A stretch of 64,000 bases of DNA from assembly GCA_002897775.1 (NCBI GenBank), contig BDTR01000029.1, positions 129,001-193,000 on the forward strand, read 5' to 3'. The translations under genes were made by a program, and so were the position numbers. The notes under the pieces are model-generated. The model saw nothing but the letters and a program-made list of their open reading frames with translations. It did no database searches and was not told the DNA's origin. Positions 27,407 through 37,572 of this stretch are shown here, piece by piece. Position 1 is the first letter of the stretch. Each line of letters begins with the position of its first letter. Source of the DNA: a bacterium BMS3Bbin08. Lineage in GTDB: Bacteria > Nitrospirota > Thermodesulfovibrionia > UBA6902 > BMS3Bbin08.

Positions 27407-29085
27407 CAGGCGGTGTGGTTTCTTCCCTTGGGAAGGGGATAGCGTCCTCGGCAATGGGCGCGCTCCTTGAGGCGCGGGGACTTAAAGTAACGCTTCAGAA
27501 ATTAGACCCGTATATCAATGTTGACCCCGGAACCCTTAGTCCCTTTCAGCATGGGGAAGTTTTTGTAACTGATGACGGGGCTGAAACCGATCTGGACCTC
27601 GGTCACTACGAAAGGTTCTGTTCCATACGCATTTCCCGGAACAACAATTATACAACAGGAAAAATTTACTACAGCGTTATTCAAAAGGAGAGAAAAGGCG
27701 ATTATCTCGGTGAAACGGTACAGGTTGTCCCTCATATAACAGACGAGATAAAAAATGCCATTAAATCTGTCGCGGACGACTATGACATTGTTATGGTTGA
27801 GATCGGCGGTACGATAGGTGATATTGAGAGCCTTCCGTTCCTGGAGGCAATAAGGCAGATGAGGTCTGATGTCGGACGGGATAATGTCCTGTACGTGCAT
27901 CTGACGCTGATACCTTATATAAGAACTTCCGGTGAGCTTAAGACAAAACCGACCCAGCACAGTGTCAGGGAATTAAGGGCGATCGGTATTCAGCCGGATA
28001 TTTTATTATGCCGCACGGACAGGCCGCTGTCGCAGTCAGTTAAAAAGAAAATAGCGCTCCATTGTGACCTGGATATTGACGCTGTTATTACCGCCGCGGA
28101 CGTGGAGTCAATATACGAGGTGCCGCTTACGCTCAAGCAGGAAGGACTTGACGGTCTGGTTGCCAGGAAACTCCAGCTCAAGTCGGAAGAACCCAACCTG
28201 CAAAAATGGAAGGATGTCGTAAAGAAGCTCAAGGACCCGGAAGACCAGGTGACTATCGGACTGATAGGAAAATATGTGGGGCTAAAGGACTCTTATAAGA
28301 GCCTGAACGAGGCGCTTATCCACGGCGGTATAGCGAATAATGTCAGGGTGAACATACACTGGATAGATTCAGAGGAGATAGAGAGATCAGGCGCTGAAAG
28401 ATTTCTTTCCGATGTTGACGGGATACTTGTCCCCGGAGGTTTCGGTGAAAGGGGCATAGAAGGGAAGATACAGGCGGTACAGTTCGCCAGAGAAAAGAAG
28501 ATACCCTTTTTGGGCATATGCCTTGGCATGCAGTGCGCTGTTATTGAATATGCCCGCAATGTCTGCGGCCTTGAAAAAGCGAACAGTACTGAATTTGATC
28601 GGGACACCCCGTATCCTGTCATCTATTTGATCGAGGAATGGTATAACTTCAGGACGCGGACAGTCGAGAAAAGGGATATTACCTCGAGCAAGGGCGGGAC
28701 AATGAGACTTGGAGCGTACCCCTGCGTTTTGTCAGAGAATTCTAACGCGTTCAGGGCGTACGGCGTTAAGGATATATCCGAGAGACACAGACACCGCTAT
28801 GAATTTAATAACTCTTTCAAAGATACTCTTGTAAATAAAGGCCTGAAAATAAGCGGTATAAGTCCTGATAAGGAACTGGTGGAAATAGTGGAGATAGAAG
28901 ACCATCCATGGTTTTTCGGGTGCCAGTTCCATCCGGAATTCAAATCCAGACCGCTTGAACCTCACCCTGTCTTCCGTTCATTTATAGAGGCGGCATATAA
29001 GGGGAAAAAACTTCTGTTCACCCCGTTAGAAAGAAGTCGCGCTGTTTCAGGCGAAGCGAAAAAAATACAAGGTGATCCTTCTTAG
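27385..29085 (+). CDS. pyrG: CTP synthase
   Basis: The synthetase domain starts [22 protein letters not shown]. The glutaminase domain has the nucleophile in [16 protein letters not shown] and the His/Glu pair in [11 protein letters not shown]. The enzyme aminates UTP to CTP. At 566 residues it is about 20-30 longer than usual. The C-terminal tail [16 protein letters not shown] is encoded by a TTCACCCCGTTAGAAAG copy of a dispersed repeat and following sequence, so the natural end was probably near residue 540. Confidence 0.96.
   Translation: MAKFIFVTGGVVSSLGKGIASSAMGALLEARGLKVTLQKLDPYINVDPGTLSPFQHGEVFVTDDGAETDLDLGHYERFCSIRISRNNNYTTGKIYYSVIQKERKGDYLGETVQVVPHITDEIKNAIKSVADDYDIVMVEIGGTIGDIESLPFLEAIRQMRSDVGRDNVLYVHLTLIPYIRTSGELKTKPTQHSVRELRAIGIQPDILLCRTDRPLSQSVKKKIALHCDLDIDAVITAADVESIYEVPLTLKQEGLDGLVARKLQLKSEEPNLQKWKDVVKKLKDPEDQVTIGLIGKYVGLKDSYKSLNEALIHGGIANNVRVNIHWIDSEEIERSGAERFLSDVDGILVPGGFGERGIEGKIQAVQFAREKKIPFLGICLGMQCAVIEYARNVCGLEKANSTEFDRDTPYPVIYLIEEWYNFRTRTVEKRDITSSKGGTMRLGAYPCVLSENSNAFRAYGVKDISERHRHRYEFNNSFKDTLVNKGLKISGISPDKELVEIVEIEDHPWFFGCQFHPEFKSRPLEPHPVFRSFIEAAYKGKKLLFTPLERSRAVSGEAKKIQGDPS
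29016..29033 (+). repeat. TTTACCCCGTTAGA-type repeat inside the pyrG 3' end
   Basis: GTTCACCCCGTTAGAAAG encodes FTPLE(R) at the start of the extra C-terminal tail of PyrG. It differs by one base from the copy at 14738-14754. Confidence 0.6.
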
Positions 29086-29156
29086 AAAATATATTTCGAA
29101 CGGGTTTACTCATAAATGAGTCTCATGACAAAAAAATATAAGTATAAGGTGGATAA

Positions 29157-30437
<1,281 letters not shown>

Positions 30438-30442
30438 GGAGA

Positions 30443-30461
30443 CAGGAAAATCCTGATTTTT
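30443..30461 (+). terminator. short terminator-like hairpin after eno
   Basis: CAGGA/TCCTG forms a 5-bp stem with an AAA loop and is followed by ATTTTT. The stem is short, so termination may be partial. Confidence 0.35.
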
Positions 30462-30466
30462 AAATT

Positions 30467-30550
30467 CAAAATCCTAAACAAATCTCAAATTCGAATTCTC
30501 CAAAAAATTAACTCTTGATAATTTTATTATGTTTAGAGCTTAGGATTTTG
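30467..30550. repeat. imperfect inverted repeat in the eno-ftsB spacer
   Basis: CAAAATCCTAAAC at 30467-30479 is answered by GTTTAGAGCTTAGGATTTTG at 30531-30550, the same sequence inverted with a 7-nt insertion. The arms flank AT-rich sequence. Confidence 0.5.
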
Positions 30551-30572
30551 ATATTAGTATTTGTGAAACTTT

Positions 30573-30893
30573 ATGCGTAACAGAAGACGAAAAGAGGTAG
30601 AAGCCAAAAAGAGGGTGAAGAGAAGCGTTTTTTTTACTCTTGGCGTTTTAATTATAATCTACCTTTTTATTACTCTTATTTTCGGTGAGAACGGCCTGCT
30701 GAAATACATTAAACTGGAGGCTGTCAAAGAAGACGTGCAGGCCGAGATAAAAGGCCTGGAAAAACAGAACGAGGAAACAAAAAAGCAGATCGAGGCGGGC
30801 AGGGAAGACCCCAACCTTATAGAGGAGCTTGCCAGGAAGCAGGGACTTACAAGGGAAGACGAGCTTATATTTAAATTCAAGGACGGGCAATAA
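30573..30893 (+). CDS. ftsB: septum formation initiator (FtsB/DivIC family)
   Basis: A 106-residue bitopic protein. It has a basic N-terminus, one transmembrane segment (VFFTLGVLIIIYLFITLIFG), then a coiled coil (LEAVKEDVQAEIKGLEKQNEE) and the ARKQGLTREDELIFKF end typical of FtsB/DivIC. It links FtsL and FtsQ in the divisome. Its place downstream of eno is the common arrangement in Proteobacteria and relatives. Confidence 0.85.
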   Translation: MRNRRRKEVEAKKRVKRSVFFTLGVLIIIYLFITLIFGENGLLKYIKLEAVKEDVQAEIKGLEKQNEETKKQIEAGREDPNLIEELARKQGLTREDELIFKFKDGQ

Positions 30894-30931
30894 CCCTGGG
30901 AAAAACAAGTTATTTAGTTATTTAGTTATTG

Positions 30932-30989
30932 AGTTATTAAGTAATTTTTTTAATGACATAATTACTTATTGACTTAATGACCCGGTAGT
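30932..30989 (+). repeat. 58-bp AT-rich dispersed repeat, copy B
   Basis: This matches the reverse complement of 14668-14725 at 54 of 58 positions. It is preceded by the tandem words GTTATTTA/GTTATTGA and followed by GAGTAACTCAATAACTG, which gives the whole spacer a folded-back character. Confidence 0.8.
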
Positions 30990-31056
30990 TCATCGAATGA
31001 CTGAGTAACTCAATAACTGCCCGGGAATTTTGAATCAGGCGTTCAGTAGGAGACGG

Positions 31057-31425
31057 ATGTACGAACTGATGATCGAGACACAATTCTCTGCCGCGCACCA
31101 GCTCAGAGAGTATAAGGGTAAATGCGAGAATATGCACGGCCATAACTGGAAGGTTCAGATCGTAGTGGCTGCCGAAAAGCTCAATGAGATAGGCCTGGGC
31201 ATGGACTTCCATGATCTGAAAAGAATAAGCAATGAGGTCGTTTCAACGCTTGACCATGCGGTTCTTAATGAGATATTTCCGTTCACAGAGATCAATCCAT
31301 CTTCAGAGAACATCGCGAAGTGGCTGTATGATTCGATCGGGAAAAAAACAGAGGGCGGTAATATTACTATGTCATCCGTGACCGTGTGGGAGTCTGAGAC
31401 GGCATCGGCAACGTATTACGAGTAA
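31057..31425 (+). CDS. queD: 6-carboxytetrahydropterin synthase-like protein
   Basis: The 122-residue protein carries the zinc-binding histidines of the PTPS/QueD family in FSAAHQLREYKGKCENMHGHNW. The catalytic cysteine lies between them (KCENMHGH), and DHAVLNE plus a C-terminal WESETASATY match QueD. The reaction converts dihydroneopterin triphosphate to carboxytetrahydropterin for queuosine. TAGGAG just before the ATG at 31057 sets the start. No other que genes are near. Confidence 0.88.
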   Translation: MYELMIETQFSAAHQLREYKGKCENMHGHNWKVQIVVAAEKLNEIGLGMDFHDLKRISNEVVSTLDHAVLNEIFPFTEINPSSENIAKWLYDSIGKKTEGGNITMSSVTVWESETASATYYE

Positions 31426-31486
31426 GAACAGCAGCTTTACCTTTCAGATAAACGACAAATAGCACGGCCCGGGAGGATTAAAAGGC

Positions 31487-32986
31487 ATGAAGAGAGAGCA
31501 ATGGAATTCTCAACTCGGGTTTTTGCTTGCGGCAGTCGGTTCCGCGATAGGGCTTGGGAATATCTGGCGCTTCAGCTATATGGCGTATGACTACGGAGGA
31601 GGCGCGTTTCTTATCCCGTATATTGTGGCCCTTCTCACCGCGGGCATCCCCCTTTTAATACTCGAATTCGCGGTCGGTCATGAACGGATCGGGTCAGCCC
31701 CGCTTGCTTACGCGAAAATAAACAGGCGCTGGGAGTGGCTCGGCTGGTGGGCGGTCACGTTTGTTATGTTCGGCATTGTACTTTACTACATGGTTATTAT
31801 CTCCTGGTGTCTTAACTACTTCTTCCTGTCTTTCAGTCTCGGATGGGGTGATGACCCGGACTCTTATTTCTTCAAGACGTTTCTTGAAGTCAGCAGCGGG
31901 CCGTCCGAAATAGGAGACGTAAAGTTCCCCATATTAGCTGGACTTGTTGTGATATGGTTCATTAACTGGGCGATTCTCTACAGGGGGGTTCAGAGGGGTG
32001 TTGAGCTTGCCAATAAGATCTTTATGCCGCTCCTTTTTGCGCTTACCGCGATACTTGTGCTGTGGTCACTTACGCTTGACGGCGCGATGACGGGCATCAA
32101 GGCTTATCTCACCCCTGATTTTTCAAAGATCTCGAAACCCCAGGTCTGGATAGACGCTTACAGCCAGATATTCTTTACCCTGAGCCTTGGTTTCGGAATA
32201 ATGATCGCTTACGCGAGTTACCTGCCGTCCAAAACGAACATCACAAAGAATGCCCTTCTAACCGCTTTTATAAACAGCGGTTTCTCCATATTTGCCGGGT
32301 TTGCCGTATTTTCCGTGCTTGGCTTCATGGCTGTTTCCCAGGGGAAGGACATCTCCGAGGTGGTGTCTCAGAGCATAGGGCTTGCGTTCGTAGCGTATCC
32401 AAAGGCGGTAAGTCTGATGCCCGGAGGGAATCTGTTCGGCGCTATATTTTTCCTGTGCCTTGTTGTTGCCGGCATCTCGTCTTCTATCTCCATAATTGAG
32501 GCATTTACAGCTGCAATGGTGGACAAATTCGCGGTCAGGAGAGAGATCTTTATAACTGTTATCTGTCTTATAGGTTTTCTGGGATCGATAATGTTCACGA
32601 CCCAGGCAGGACTTTTCTGGCTTGATATCGTTGACCATTTTTTAACGCATTACGGCCTGATAGTGGTCGGCATTGCAGAGTGCGTTCTGGTGGGGTGGTT
32701 CTTTAAGCTGAACGTTGTAAGGGAGCATCTCAATAAGATATCAAGTATAAAACTTGGTCTATGGTGGGACATACTGATAAAATACTTTGTTCCTCTTGTT
32801 CTGGTCATAACACTTATATGGGACCTGTCAAAGGAATTAAAAGAGCCTTACGGCGGTTATTCCTGGGCGTCCCTTATTTCTATCGGGGTCGACTGGATAT
32901 TGTTGACGCTTATTGCCGCTTTTGCAATAGCATCAAGGCCGTGGAAGACCGGGCATCGGGAAACCGGTGGAAGGTCCGGGGGATAA
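31487..32986 (+). CDS. Na+-dependent neurotransmitter-symporter-family transporter (NSS/SNF)
   Basis: The N-terminus WNSQLGFLLAAVGSAIGLGNIWRFSYMAYDYGGGAFLIPY is the LeuT-type first helix signature. The protein is polytopic throughout its 499 residues, consistent with 11-12 helices. NSS proteins import amino acids or related solutes with sodium; the substrate is unknown. A GGGAGG site precedes the ATG. Confidence 0.9.
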   Translation: MKREQWNSQLGFLLAAVGSAIGLGNIWRFSYMAYDYGGGAFLIPYIVALLTAGIPLLILEFAVGHERIGSAPLAYAKINRRWEWLGWWAVTFVMFGIVLYYMVIISWCLNYFFLSFSLGWGDDPDSYFFKTFLEVSSGPSEIGDVKFPILAGLVVIWFINWAILYRGVQRGVELANKIFMPLLFALTAILVLWSLTLDGAMTGIKAYLTPDFSKISKPQVWIDAYSQIFFTLSLGFGIMIAYASYLPSKTNITKNALLTAFINSGFSIFAGFAVFSVLGFMAVSQGKDISEVVSQSIGLAFVAYPKAVSLMPGGNLFGAIFFLCLVVAGISSSISIIEAFTAAMVDKFAVRREIFITVICLIGFLGSIMFTTQAGLFWLDIVDHFLTHYGLIVVGIAECVLVGWFFKLNVVREHLNKISSIKLGLWWDILIKYFVPLVLVITLIWDLSKELKEPYGGYSWASLISIGVDWILLTLIAAFAIASRPWKTGHRETGGRSGG

Positions 32987-33068
32987 TTCAGGGTCACTGC
33001 CGTTCAACCAATAAAGGCACTGTTATGCGACACGCCTAACACTGCCTGACCTTGAAACTTTTCCTGAT

Positions 33069-33929
33069 ATGTTCCATATTAATAATATGAGAGTGGTCAA
33101 CGCTTTTTTGTGCTTTTTGCTGCTGACATTTCTTGGTTATGACCACGCAGTCGCGTTTCAGGCAGAGGTTAGCCCTGCTGGGATCTATCCGGGTGACGCC
33201 TTTATCATCAAGGTGACGGGATTGGATGCCGGGCAGGCGCCCGAGGCATTCCTGGGCAAGAAACCTTTCTACTTCAGTGACTGCGGCGAGGGCTGTTCTC
33301 TTGCCATAGGATCGATCGGACTTGAGACAAAGCCCGGGACCAGGGCTGTCAAACTCATTGTGGGAGGAAGTAAGGCCAGCATAAACCTGCATGTAAAAAA
33401 GGCCGATTTTCCCACAATTCATCTGACCCTGCCTGATAGTAAAGTTTTCCTGGGCCCTGAAGACCTCAAAAGGGCGCAGACAGAAGCTGAAAGATTAAAG
33501 GCTGTATGGGATGGTATCTCTGACAAACTCTGGGAAGGAAAATTCATTTTGCCGCTGGACAATAAGACTTCAACCGCGTTTGGCGTAAAGCGCGTCATGA
33601 ATAAAAAGAAGGTGAGCATACACAGGGGAGTGGATATAAAAGGCAAAAAAGGAGACAAAATAAAGGCTTTTAACAGAGGCAGGGTCGTTCTGGCGGATGA
33701 CCTCTTTTTCGGCGGGAATACACTAGTGCTTGACCATGGACAGGGGATATTCAGCATTTACATGCATATGTCAAAGTTCAACGTAAGGCCCGGTGATATA
33801 GTTGAAAAGGGTGAAATTGTGGGTCTTGTGGGTGCGACAGGCAGGGCGAGCGGTCCGCACCTGCACTTTAGTACTAAGGTCCGGAATATAAGTACCAATC
33901 CTCTTTCTTTGCTTGAACTTGCCCTGTGA
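33069..33929 (+). CDS. secreted M23-family metallopeptidase (LytM-like)
   Basis: An N-terminal hydrophobic segment (VVNAFLCFLLLTFLGYDHAVA) is a signal peptide or anchor; an alternative start is the ATG at 33087. A beta-rich domain of about 110 residues follows, then a LytM domain with IHRGVDIKGKKGDKIKAF (His and Asp zinc ligands) and GPHLHFSTKV (HxH). Such enzymes cut peptide cross-links of murein. Full catalytic ligands are present, so it is probably active. Confidence 0.88.
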   Translation: MFHINNMRVVNAFLCFLLLTFLGYDHAVAFQAEVSPAGIYPGDAFIIKVTGLDAGQAPEAFLGKKPFYFSDCGEGCSLAIGSIGLETKPGTRAVKLIVGGSKASINLHVKKADFPTIHLTLPDSKVFLGPEDLKRAQTEAERLKAVWDGISDKLWEGKFILPLDNKTSTAFGVKRVMNKKKVSIHRGVDIKGKKGDKIKAFNRGRVVLADDLFFGGNTLVLDHGQGIFSIYMHMSKFNVRPGDIVEKGEIVGLVGATGRASGPHLHFSTKVRNISTNPLSLLELAL

Positions 33930-33939
33930 CCCGTTCTGC

Positions 33940-34224
33940 ATGAACAAAGAAAGAACAGATGAGATCCTGGGTATCACTCGATGTGCCAGGTGCGGACACA
34001 GACTTGAAGGCGAGATCGAGTGTCCGTTCTGTGCTGTTTTTTCTGATCCTCCCAAAAAGCGGGAACTGTCCCGGTGGGTCTACATCACCACGTGTTTTCT
34101 CAGTTCTCCTCTCAGTCTTTACTCCATAATAAGATCGAACAGGCTGAATATATCAGAGAAGATCCTTGCGTTCACTGGCTGCGTTATGTGGCTCGGGTTG
34201 TACTTTCTGTGGTTTTCCAGGTGA
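33940..34224 (+). CDS. small zinc-ribbon membrane protein
   Basis: The 94-residue product has a zinc ribbon CARCGHRLEGEIECPFC near the N-terminus and two hydrophobic segments (WVYITTCFLSSPLSLYSII and ILAFTGCVMWLGLYFLWF). The family is not recognised. It begins 10 nt after the M23 peptidase stop and may be co-transcribed with it. Confidence 0.6.
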   Translation: MNKERTDEILGITRCARCGHRLEGEIECPFCAVFSDPPKKRELSRWVYITTCFLSSPLSLYSIIRSNRLNISEKILAFTGCVMWLGLYFLWFSR

Positions 34225-34281
34225 CCAGGGATAATTGACCTTTTTTGTAAAAAACCTCTTTCATCCGACCTTAGCGTTATA

Positions 34282-34309
34282 TTGACTTTCCATATGGATT
34301 TGATACACT
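34282..34309 (+). promoter_or_regulatory. promoter of the ferritin-like cluster
   Basis: TTGACT (34282-34287) and TACACT (34304-34309) are spaced by 16 bp, upstream of the first ferritin-like gene. Confidence 0.4.
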
Positions 34310-34436
34310 TGATAGAAGATCAATAACATATAGAAAAAGGGCTTTTTTATACATGTCTTTTATATATGACCTGAAAGCTCTCTATGACCTCTCCTTAAGG
34401 GAATAGCACGGAGCATTGAAAGGGAGAGAAAAAGTT

Positions 34437-34931
34437 ATGGTTACCGGCAAAGAGGACCTGCTTCAATCCCTTATTGAAGCTTTTGTAATGGAAAAAGGGA
34501 CAAGGGAATTTTATGCCCGGGCATCGGAAAAGGCCGCCAGTTACGAAGCTAAAAGCGCGTTCAAAAAATTATCGGAATGGGAAGAAAAACATATGGATTA
34601 CATCCTGTTCCTTCACAGTTCGATCCAGGGAGACACGGATATGAAGAGCTTCGAAGAGTTCAGGAGATTGATAGAGGCTCCAGTCACCGAGTCAGGCATT
34701 CCGGTGGAAGACCTTGAAGCGAAAGTGCGGAAGCACGAATTTAAGAACCAGATGGAGGCGCTAACCCTGGCTATGGAAATAGAGGGTAAGGCCTGTAATC
34801 TGTACCGCCGGATGTCTGAGAAGGCCGGAGATCCGAACGCGCGGATCGTGTTCGGGGAGATGATGCAGCAGGAGTTCAAGCATGTCGATTATCTTAAAAG
34901 ACTAAGAGTTGATCTTATAGAGGCATACTAA
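34437..34931 (+). CDS. ferritin-like / rubrerythrin-type protein 1
   Basis: The 164-residue protein has two helix pairs with carboxylate/histidine signatures: EAFVMEKGTREFYARASEKA with EWEEKHMDYI, and AMEIEGKACNLYRRMSEKA with QQEFKHVDYL. These fit the E..E..H arrangement of a di-iron four-helix bundle. No rubredoxin cysteines are present. It probably handles peroxide or iron. The start at 34437 follows GGGAGAG; an upstream TTG is less likely. The stop codon lies at the edge of a dispersed repeat. Confidence 0.75.
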   Translation: MVTGKEDLLQSLIEAFVMEKGTREFYARASEKAASYEAKSAFKKLSEWEEKHMDYILFLHSSIQGDTDMKSFEEFRRLIEAPVTESGIPVEDLEAKVRKHEFKNQMEALTLAMEIEGKACNLYRRMSEKAGDPNARIVFGEMMQQEFKHVDYLKRLRVDLIEAY

Positions 34932-35006
34932 ATGAATAGCGAGTGGAAGTGAGCGAATCTAATAATAGTAACTCCTTACATTGTGCTTGCCCGAAGGGTG
35001 ACCACT
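34928..35006 (+). repeat. TAAATGAATAGCGAG-family dispersed repeat, third copy
   Basis: It begins CTAAATGAATAGCGAGTG and continues GAGCGAATCTAATAATAG...TCCTTACATT...CCGAAGGG, matching the tandem copies at 18278-18410 on the other strand. The first TAA is the stop codon of the preceding gene. Confidence 0.65.
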
Positions 35007-35031
35007 AATTAATAGTCAATGGAGGAATGTA

Positions 35032-35532
35032 ATGAATGTTGTTGAGATAGCCATCAATATGGAGTCAGACGCAATAAAATTCTATAGAGAAGCAGCCGGC
35101 AAGGCAAAACATTCGGTAGGCAAAAAGATGTTCCTGACCATAATGGAGGATGAGAAAAGACACCTTGAGATGCTGTCGCGGATAATCAAGGGGATGGACA
35201 TAAGGAGCAAAGATGTCAGTCCGATGAAGAACGTCAAGACGGTCTTCGAGTCGATGAAAGAAGAGATGATGCGGAAAGTCGAGGCTACAACGGACGAACT
35301 GGAGGCTTTTAAGATCGCGATGCGGATGGAAAAAGAGGGGATAGAATTTTACAAAAAAGCGGCAACAGGCGCTAAGACGGATAAGGAGAGAGCTCTGTTT
35401 GAAAGGCTTATTAAAGAAGAGCAGGAGCATTACGATATATTCGCGAATACATATTTTTTCCTTTCTGATACGGGAAGCTGGTTTATGTGGGAAGAGCACA
35501 GTATCGTTGACGGTGGTACGCCTACGGCGTAA
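35032..35532 (+). CDS. ferritin-like / rubrerythrin-type protein 2
   Basis: A 166-residue di-iron bundle protein: EIAINMESDAIKFYREAAGKA with EDEKRHLEMLSRI, then AMRMEKEGIEFYKKAATGA with KEEQEHYDIFANTY. The pairs repeat the E...E..H iron-ligand pattern of rubrerythrin domains. The C-terminus (WFMWEEHSIVDGG) resembles many anaerobe rubrerythrin-like proteins without a rubredoxin tail. It has a GGAGG ribosome-binding site and is a paralogue of the gene before it. Confidence 0.82.
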   Translation: MNVVEIAINMESDAIKFYREAAGKAKHSVGKKMFLTIMEDEKRHLEMLSRIIKGMDIRSKDVSPMKNVKTVFESMKEEMMRKVEATTDELEAFKIAMRMEKEGIEFYKKAATGAKTDKERALFERLIKEEQEHYDIFANTYFFLSDTGSWFMWEEHSIVDGGTPTA

Positions 35533-35542
35533 AGGCAGCTGA

Positions 35543-35575
35543 TAGCTCATAGCTCATAACGAATAACGAATAGCA
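35543..35575. repeat. AGCTCATAG repeat, short copy
   Basis: TAGCTCATAGCTCATAACG followed by AATAACGAATAGC, sharing the TAGCTCATAGCTCATA core with 10441-10540. It starts 10 nt after the preceding stop codon. Confidence 0.45.
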
Positions 35576-35700
35576 AATAACAATTATTAGCTAACAATGA
35601 GCAATGAAAAATGAAAAATGAGCAGGGGAGGTGGGAGCATTAAAATTAAAAAAATGCTTTTTAAAAATTTTATGTTCAGTTTTTTGAGGAGGAGAATGTC

Positions 35701-36087
35701 ATGAAGAAAAAGATCGTAAAAAAGGCTGCTGCTAAAACCGCGCAAAAACCGGCGGCTGAAAAAACCCATGCGAAATCTGCCGGCGCTATAAAAAAACAAT
35801 ACCTTAAATCCGGCACCGCCTGCAGCGTTACGTTCAGACTGCCAGGACGGGCCGCGCCGAAGGCCCATATGGTAACACTTGTCGGCGACTTTAATAACTG
35901 GGATCAGCAGCGGACACCTTTGAAAAGGCTTAAGAACGGTGATTTTAAGTTGACGCTGCATCTGAGCAGTGACAGGGAATACAGATTCAGGTATCTGATA
36001 GATTCAAGCCAATGGGAAAATGACTGGCAAGCGGACAGATATATTCCCAATGACTTTGGATGCGATGACTCTGTAGTGGCGGTCTGA
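35701..36087 (+). CDS. CBM48 glycogen-binding domain protein with Lys/Ala-rich tail
   Basis: The C-terminal 85 residues form a CBM48/AMPK-type glycan-binding domain: VTFRLPGRA, MVTLVGDFNNWD, and EYRFRYLIDSSQWENDWQADRY. The first 35 residues are a histone-H1-like basic tail (KKKIVKKAAAKTAQKPAAEK). No catalytic domain is present. Short CBM48 proteins in bacteria may bind glycogen or regulate partners; the basic tail could bind nucleic acid or polyphosphate. A GGAGGAG site precedes the ATG. Confidence 0.8.
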   Translation: MKKKIVKKAAAKTAQKPAAEKTHAKSAGAIKKQYLKSGTACSVTFRLPGRAAPKAHMVTLVGDFNNWDQQRTPLKRLKNGDFKLTLHLSSDREYRFRYLIDSSQWENDWQADRYIPNDFGCDDSVVAV

Positions 36088-36168
36088 CGTTTGAAGCGGC
36101 TCTGGAGCCGCCATTTAAAAGGGGCTTGTCCTGACGGATGTTTTTCAGGCGGGGCTGTCGGAAGCGGA

Positions 36169-37536
36169 ATGAACAGACTTGTCAAGGAAAAGTCAGCTTA
36201 TCTTAAACACGCGGCCCGTCAGAAGATCGACTGGTATCCGTGGGGTGAGGAGGCGTTTGAAAGGGCGAGGAAGGAAAGCAAGCCGTTATTTATGAGCTCA
36301 GGCGCTGCATGGTGTCACTGGTGTCATGTGATGACTGAGGAGAGTTTTAACGACGAGGAGACGATCAGCCTGCTGAATGAAAATTTTATCAGCATAAAGC
36401 TGGACAGGGATGAAAGACCTGACATAGACAAACTGTACCAGCAGGCAGCCGCTGTTATGGGCGCCGGAGGCGGCTGGCCCTTAAGTGTGTTCCTGACCCC
36501 TGACAAAAAACCCTTTTTTGCGGGGACCTATTTTCCGCCTGATGACCGGCTCGGCAGGCCGGGGTTCAAGAAAATACTAAGGACCGTAAGTGACCTCTAT
36601 GTATCGAAAAAGGAAGAGGTCTTCAGGTACACAGAGAAGCTTGTCAATGCGCTTAAGCGTGAGCCTTTTCCACCGGGAGAGATAAAAGAGACCGGCAGGG
36701 ACGTTCATTCTGTTAATGACATAATAAGGCGCGGAAAAGGAAAACTGCTGGCTGCGAGAGACCGGAGACATACCCCTTTTGTTGACAGGAACATATACAC
36801 ATCATTGAACGCCATACTTATAACCGCCTGTCTGAAGGCATCCAGAATACTCGGGTGTGCCGATGCCGGAGATTTCGCTCTGAAGAGCCTTGAGAAAATA
36901 ATGGAGCTCCGCCTTATCAACAACGAGCTGTACCACTCAGAAGGGGTAAGGGCTCAGGTGGAAGACTATATGTATTTGATAGAAGCTTTGCTCTATGCGT
37001 ACGAGGCAACAGCAAGATCGTTTTATCTTGGCGGGGCTGACGAACTTATGGAGATATGCATAGCTAAATTATGGGATAAAGAGGACGCGGGGTTTTTTAG
37101 TGCTGATACTGAGGTCATAGGATTGAGGCTTAAGGGAATTGAGGACCTCTCTCATCCCTCTGCAAACTCGCTGGGAATCATTCTCTTATTAAAGCTGTAT
37201 CATGTGACAGGCAGGAGAGAGTATTATGAAAAGGCCGAACGTATGTTAAAGGTTTTTTCCATGAAGGCTGAGGAAAGCGGTATCCTTTCAGGGTATTTCT
37301 ATTCAGCGCTTAATGCCTGGTTTAATATGCTTAAACTTACCTTGCAGACCGCACCGGGCAGTGAGCTTGCCGATGCCGTTCTTTCTTCATTTAATCCGTA
37401 CATAAGCGTGGTGTATGAGGAGGACAGGGGCCGCGTAATCCCGTGTTACAGAGAGACGTGTTTCGAGCCTGTTCGCGGGCCGGAGGCCATAAAGAAATTT
37501 ATTAGCGATCATAGATACTTAAGTGATCTGATATAA
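36169..37536 (+). CDS. short DUF255/YyaL-type thioredoxin-domain protein
   Basis: The N-terminal half is the DUF255 thioredoxin-like domain: AYLKHAARQKIDWYPWGEEA, GAAWCHWCHVMTEESF with a CHWC site, and GGWPLSVFLTPDKKPFFAGTYFPP. The rest is an alpha/alpha-barrel fragment. At 455 residues it is much shorter than the usual 600-700. The central segment that normally holds a PKFP motif is missing after about residue 165, so an internal deletion seems likely. The ATG at 36169 is preferred over an earlier in-frame start because the family starts NRLxxEKSxYL. Confidence 0.75.
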   Translation: MNRLVKEKSAYLKHAARQKIDWYPWGEEAFERARKESKPLFMSSGAAWCHWCHVMTEESFNDEETISLLNENFISIKLDRDERPDIDKLYQQAAAVMGAGGGWPLSVFLTPDKKPFFAGTYFPPDDRLGRPGFKKILRTVSDLYVSKKEEVFRYTEKLVNALKREPFPPGEIKETGRDVHSVNDIIRRGKGKLLAARDRRHTPFVDRNIYTSLNAILITACLKASRILGCADAGDFALKSLEKIMELRLINNELYHSEGVRAQVEDYMYLIEALLYAYEATARSFYLGGADELMEICIAKLWDKEDAGFFSADTEVIGLRLKGIEDLSHPSANSLGIILLLKLYHVTGRREYYEKAERMLKVFSMKAEESGILSGYFYSALNAWFNMLKLTLQTAPGSELADAVLSSFNPYISVVYEEDRGRVIPCYRETCFEPVRGPEAIKKFISDHRYLSDLI

Positions 37537-37572
37537 GTAATTGCTTTAGGTTTCAGCTATAAGGGAGGAAAA

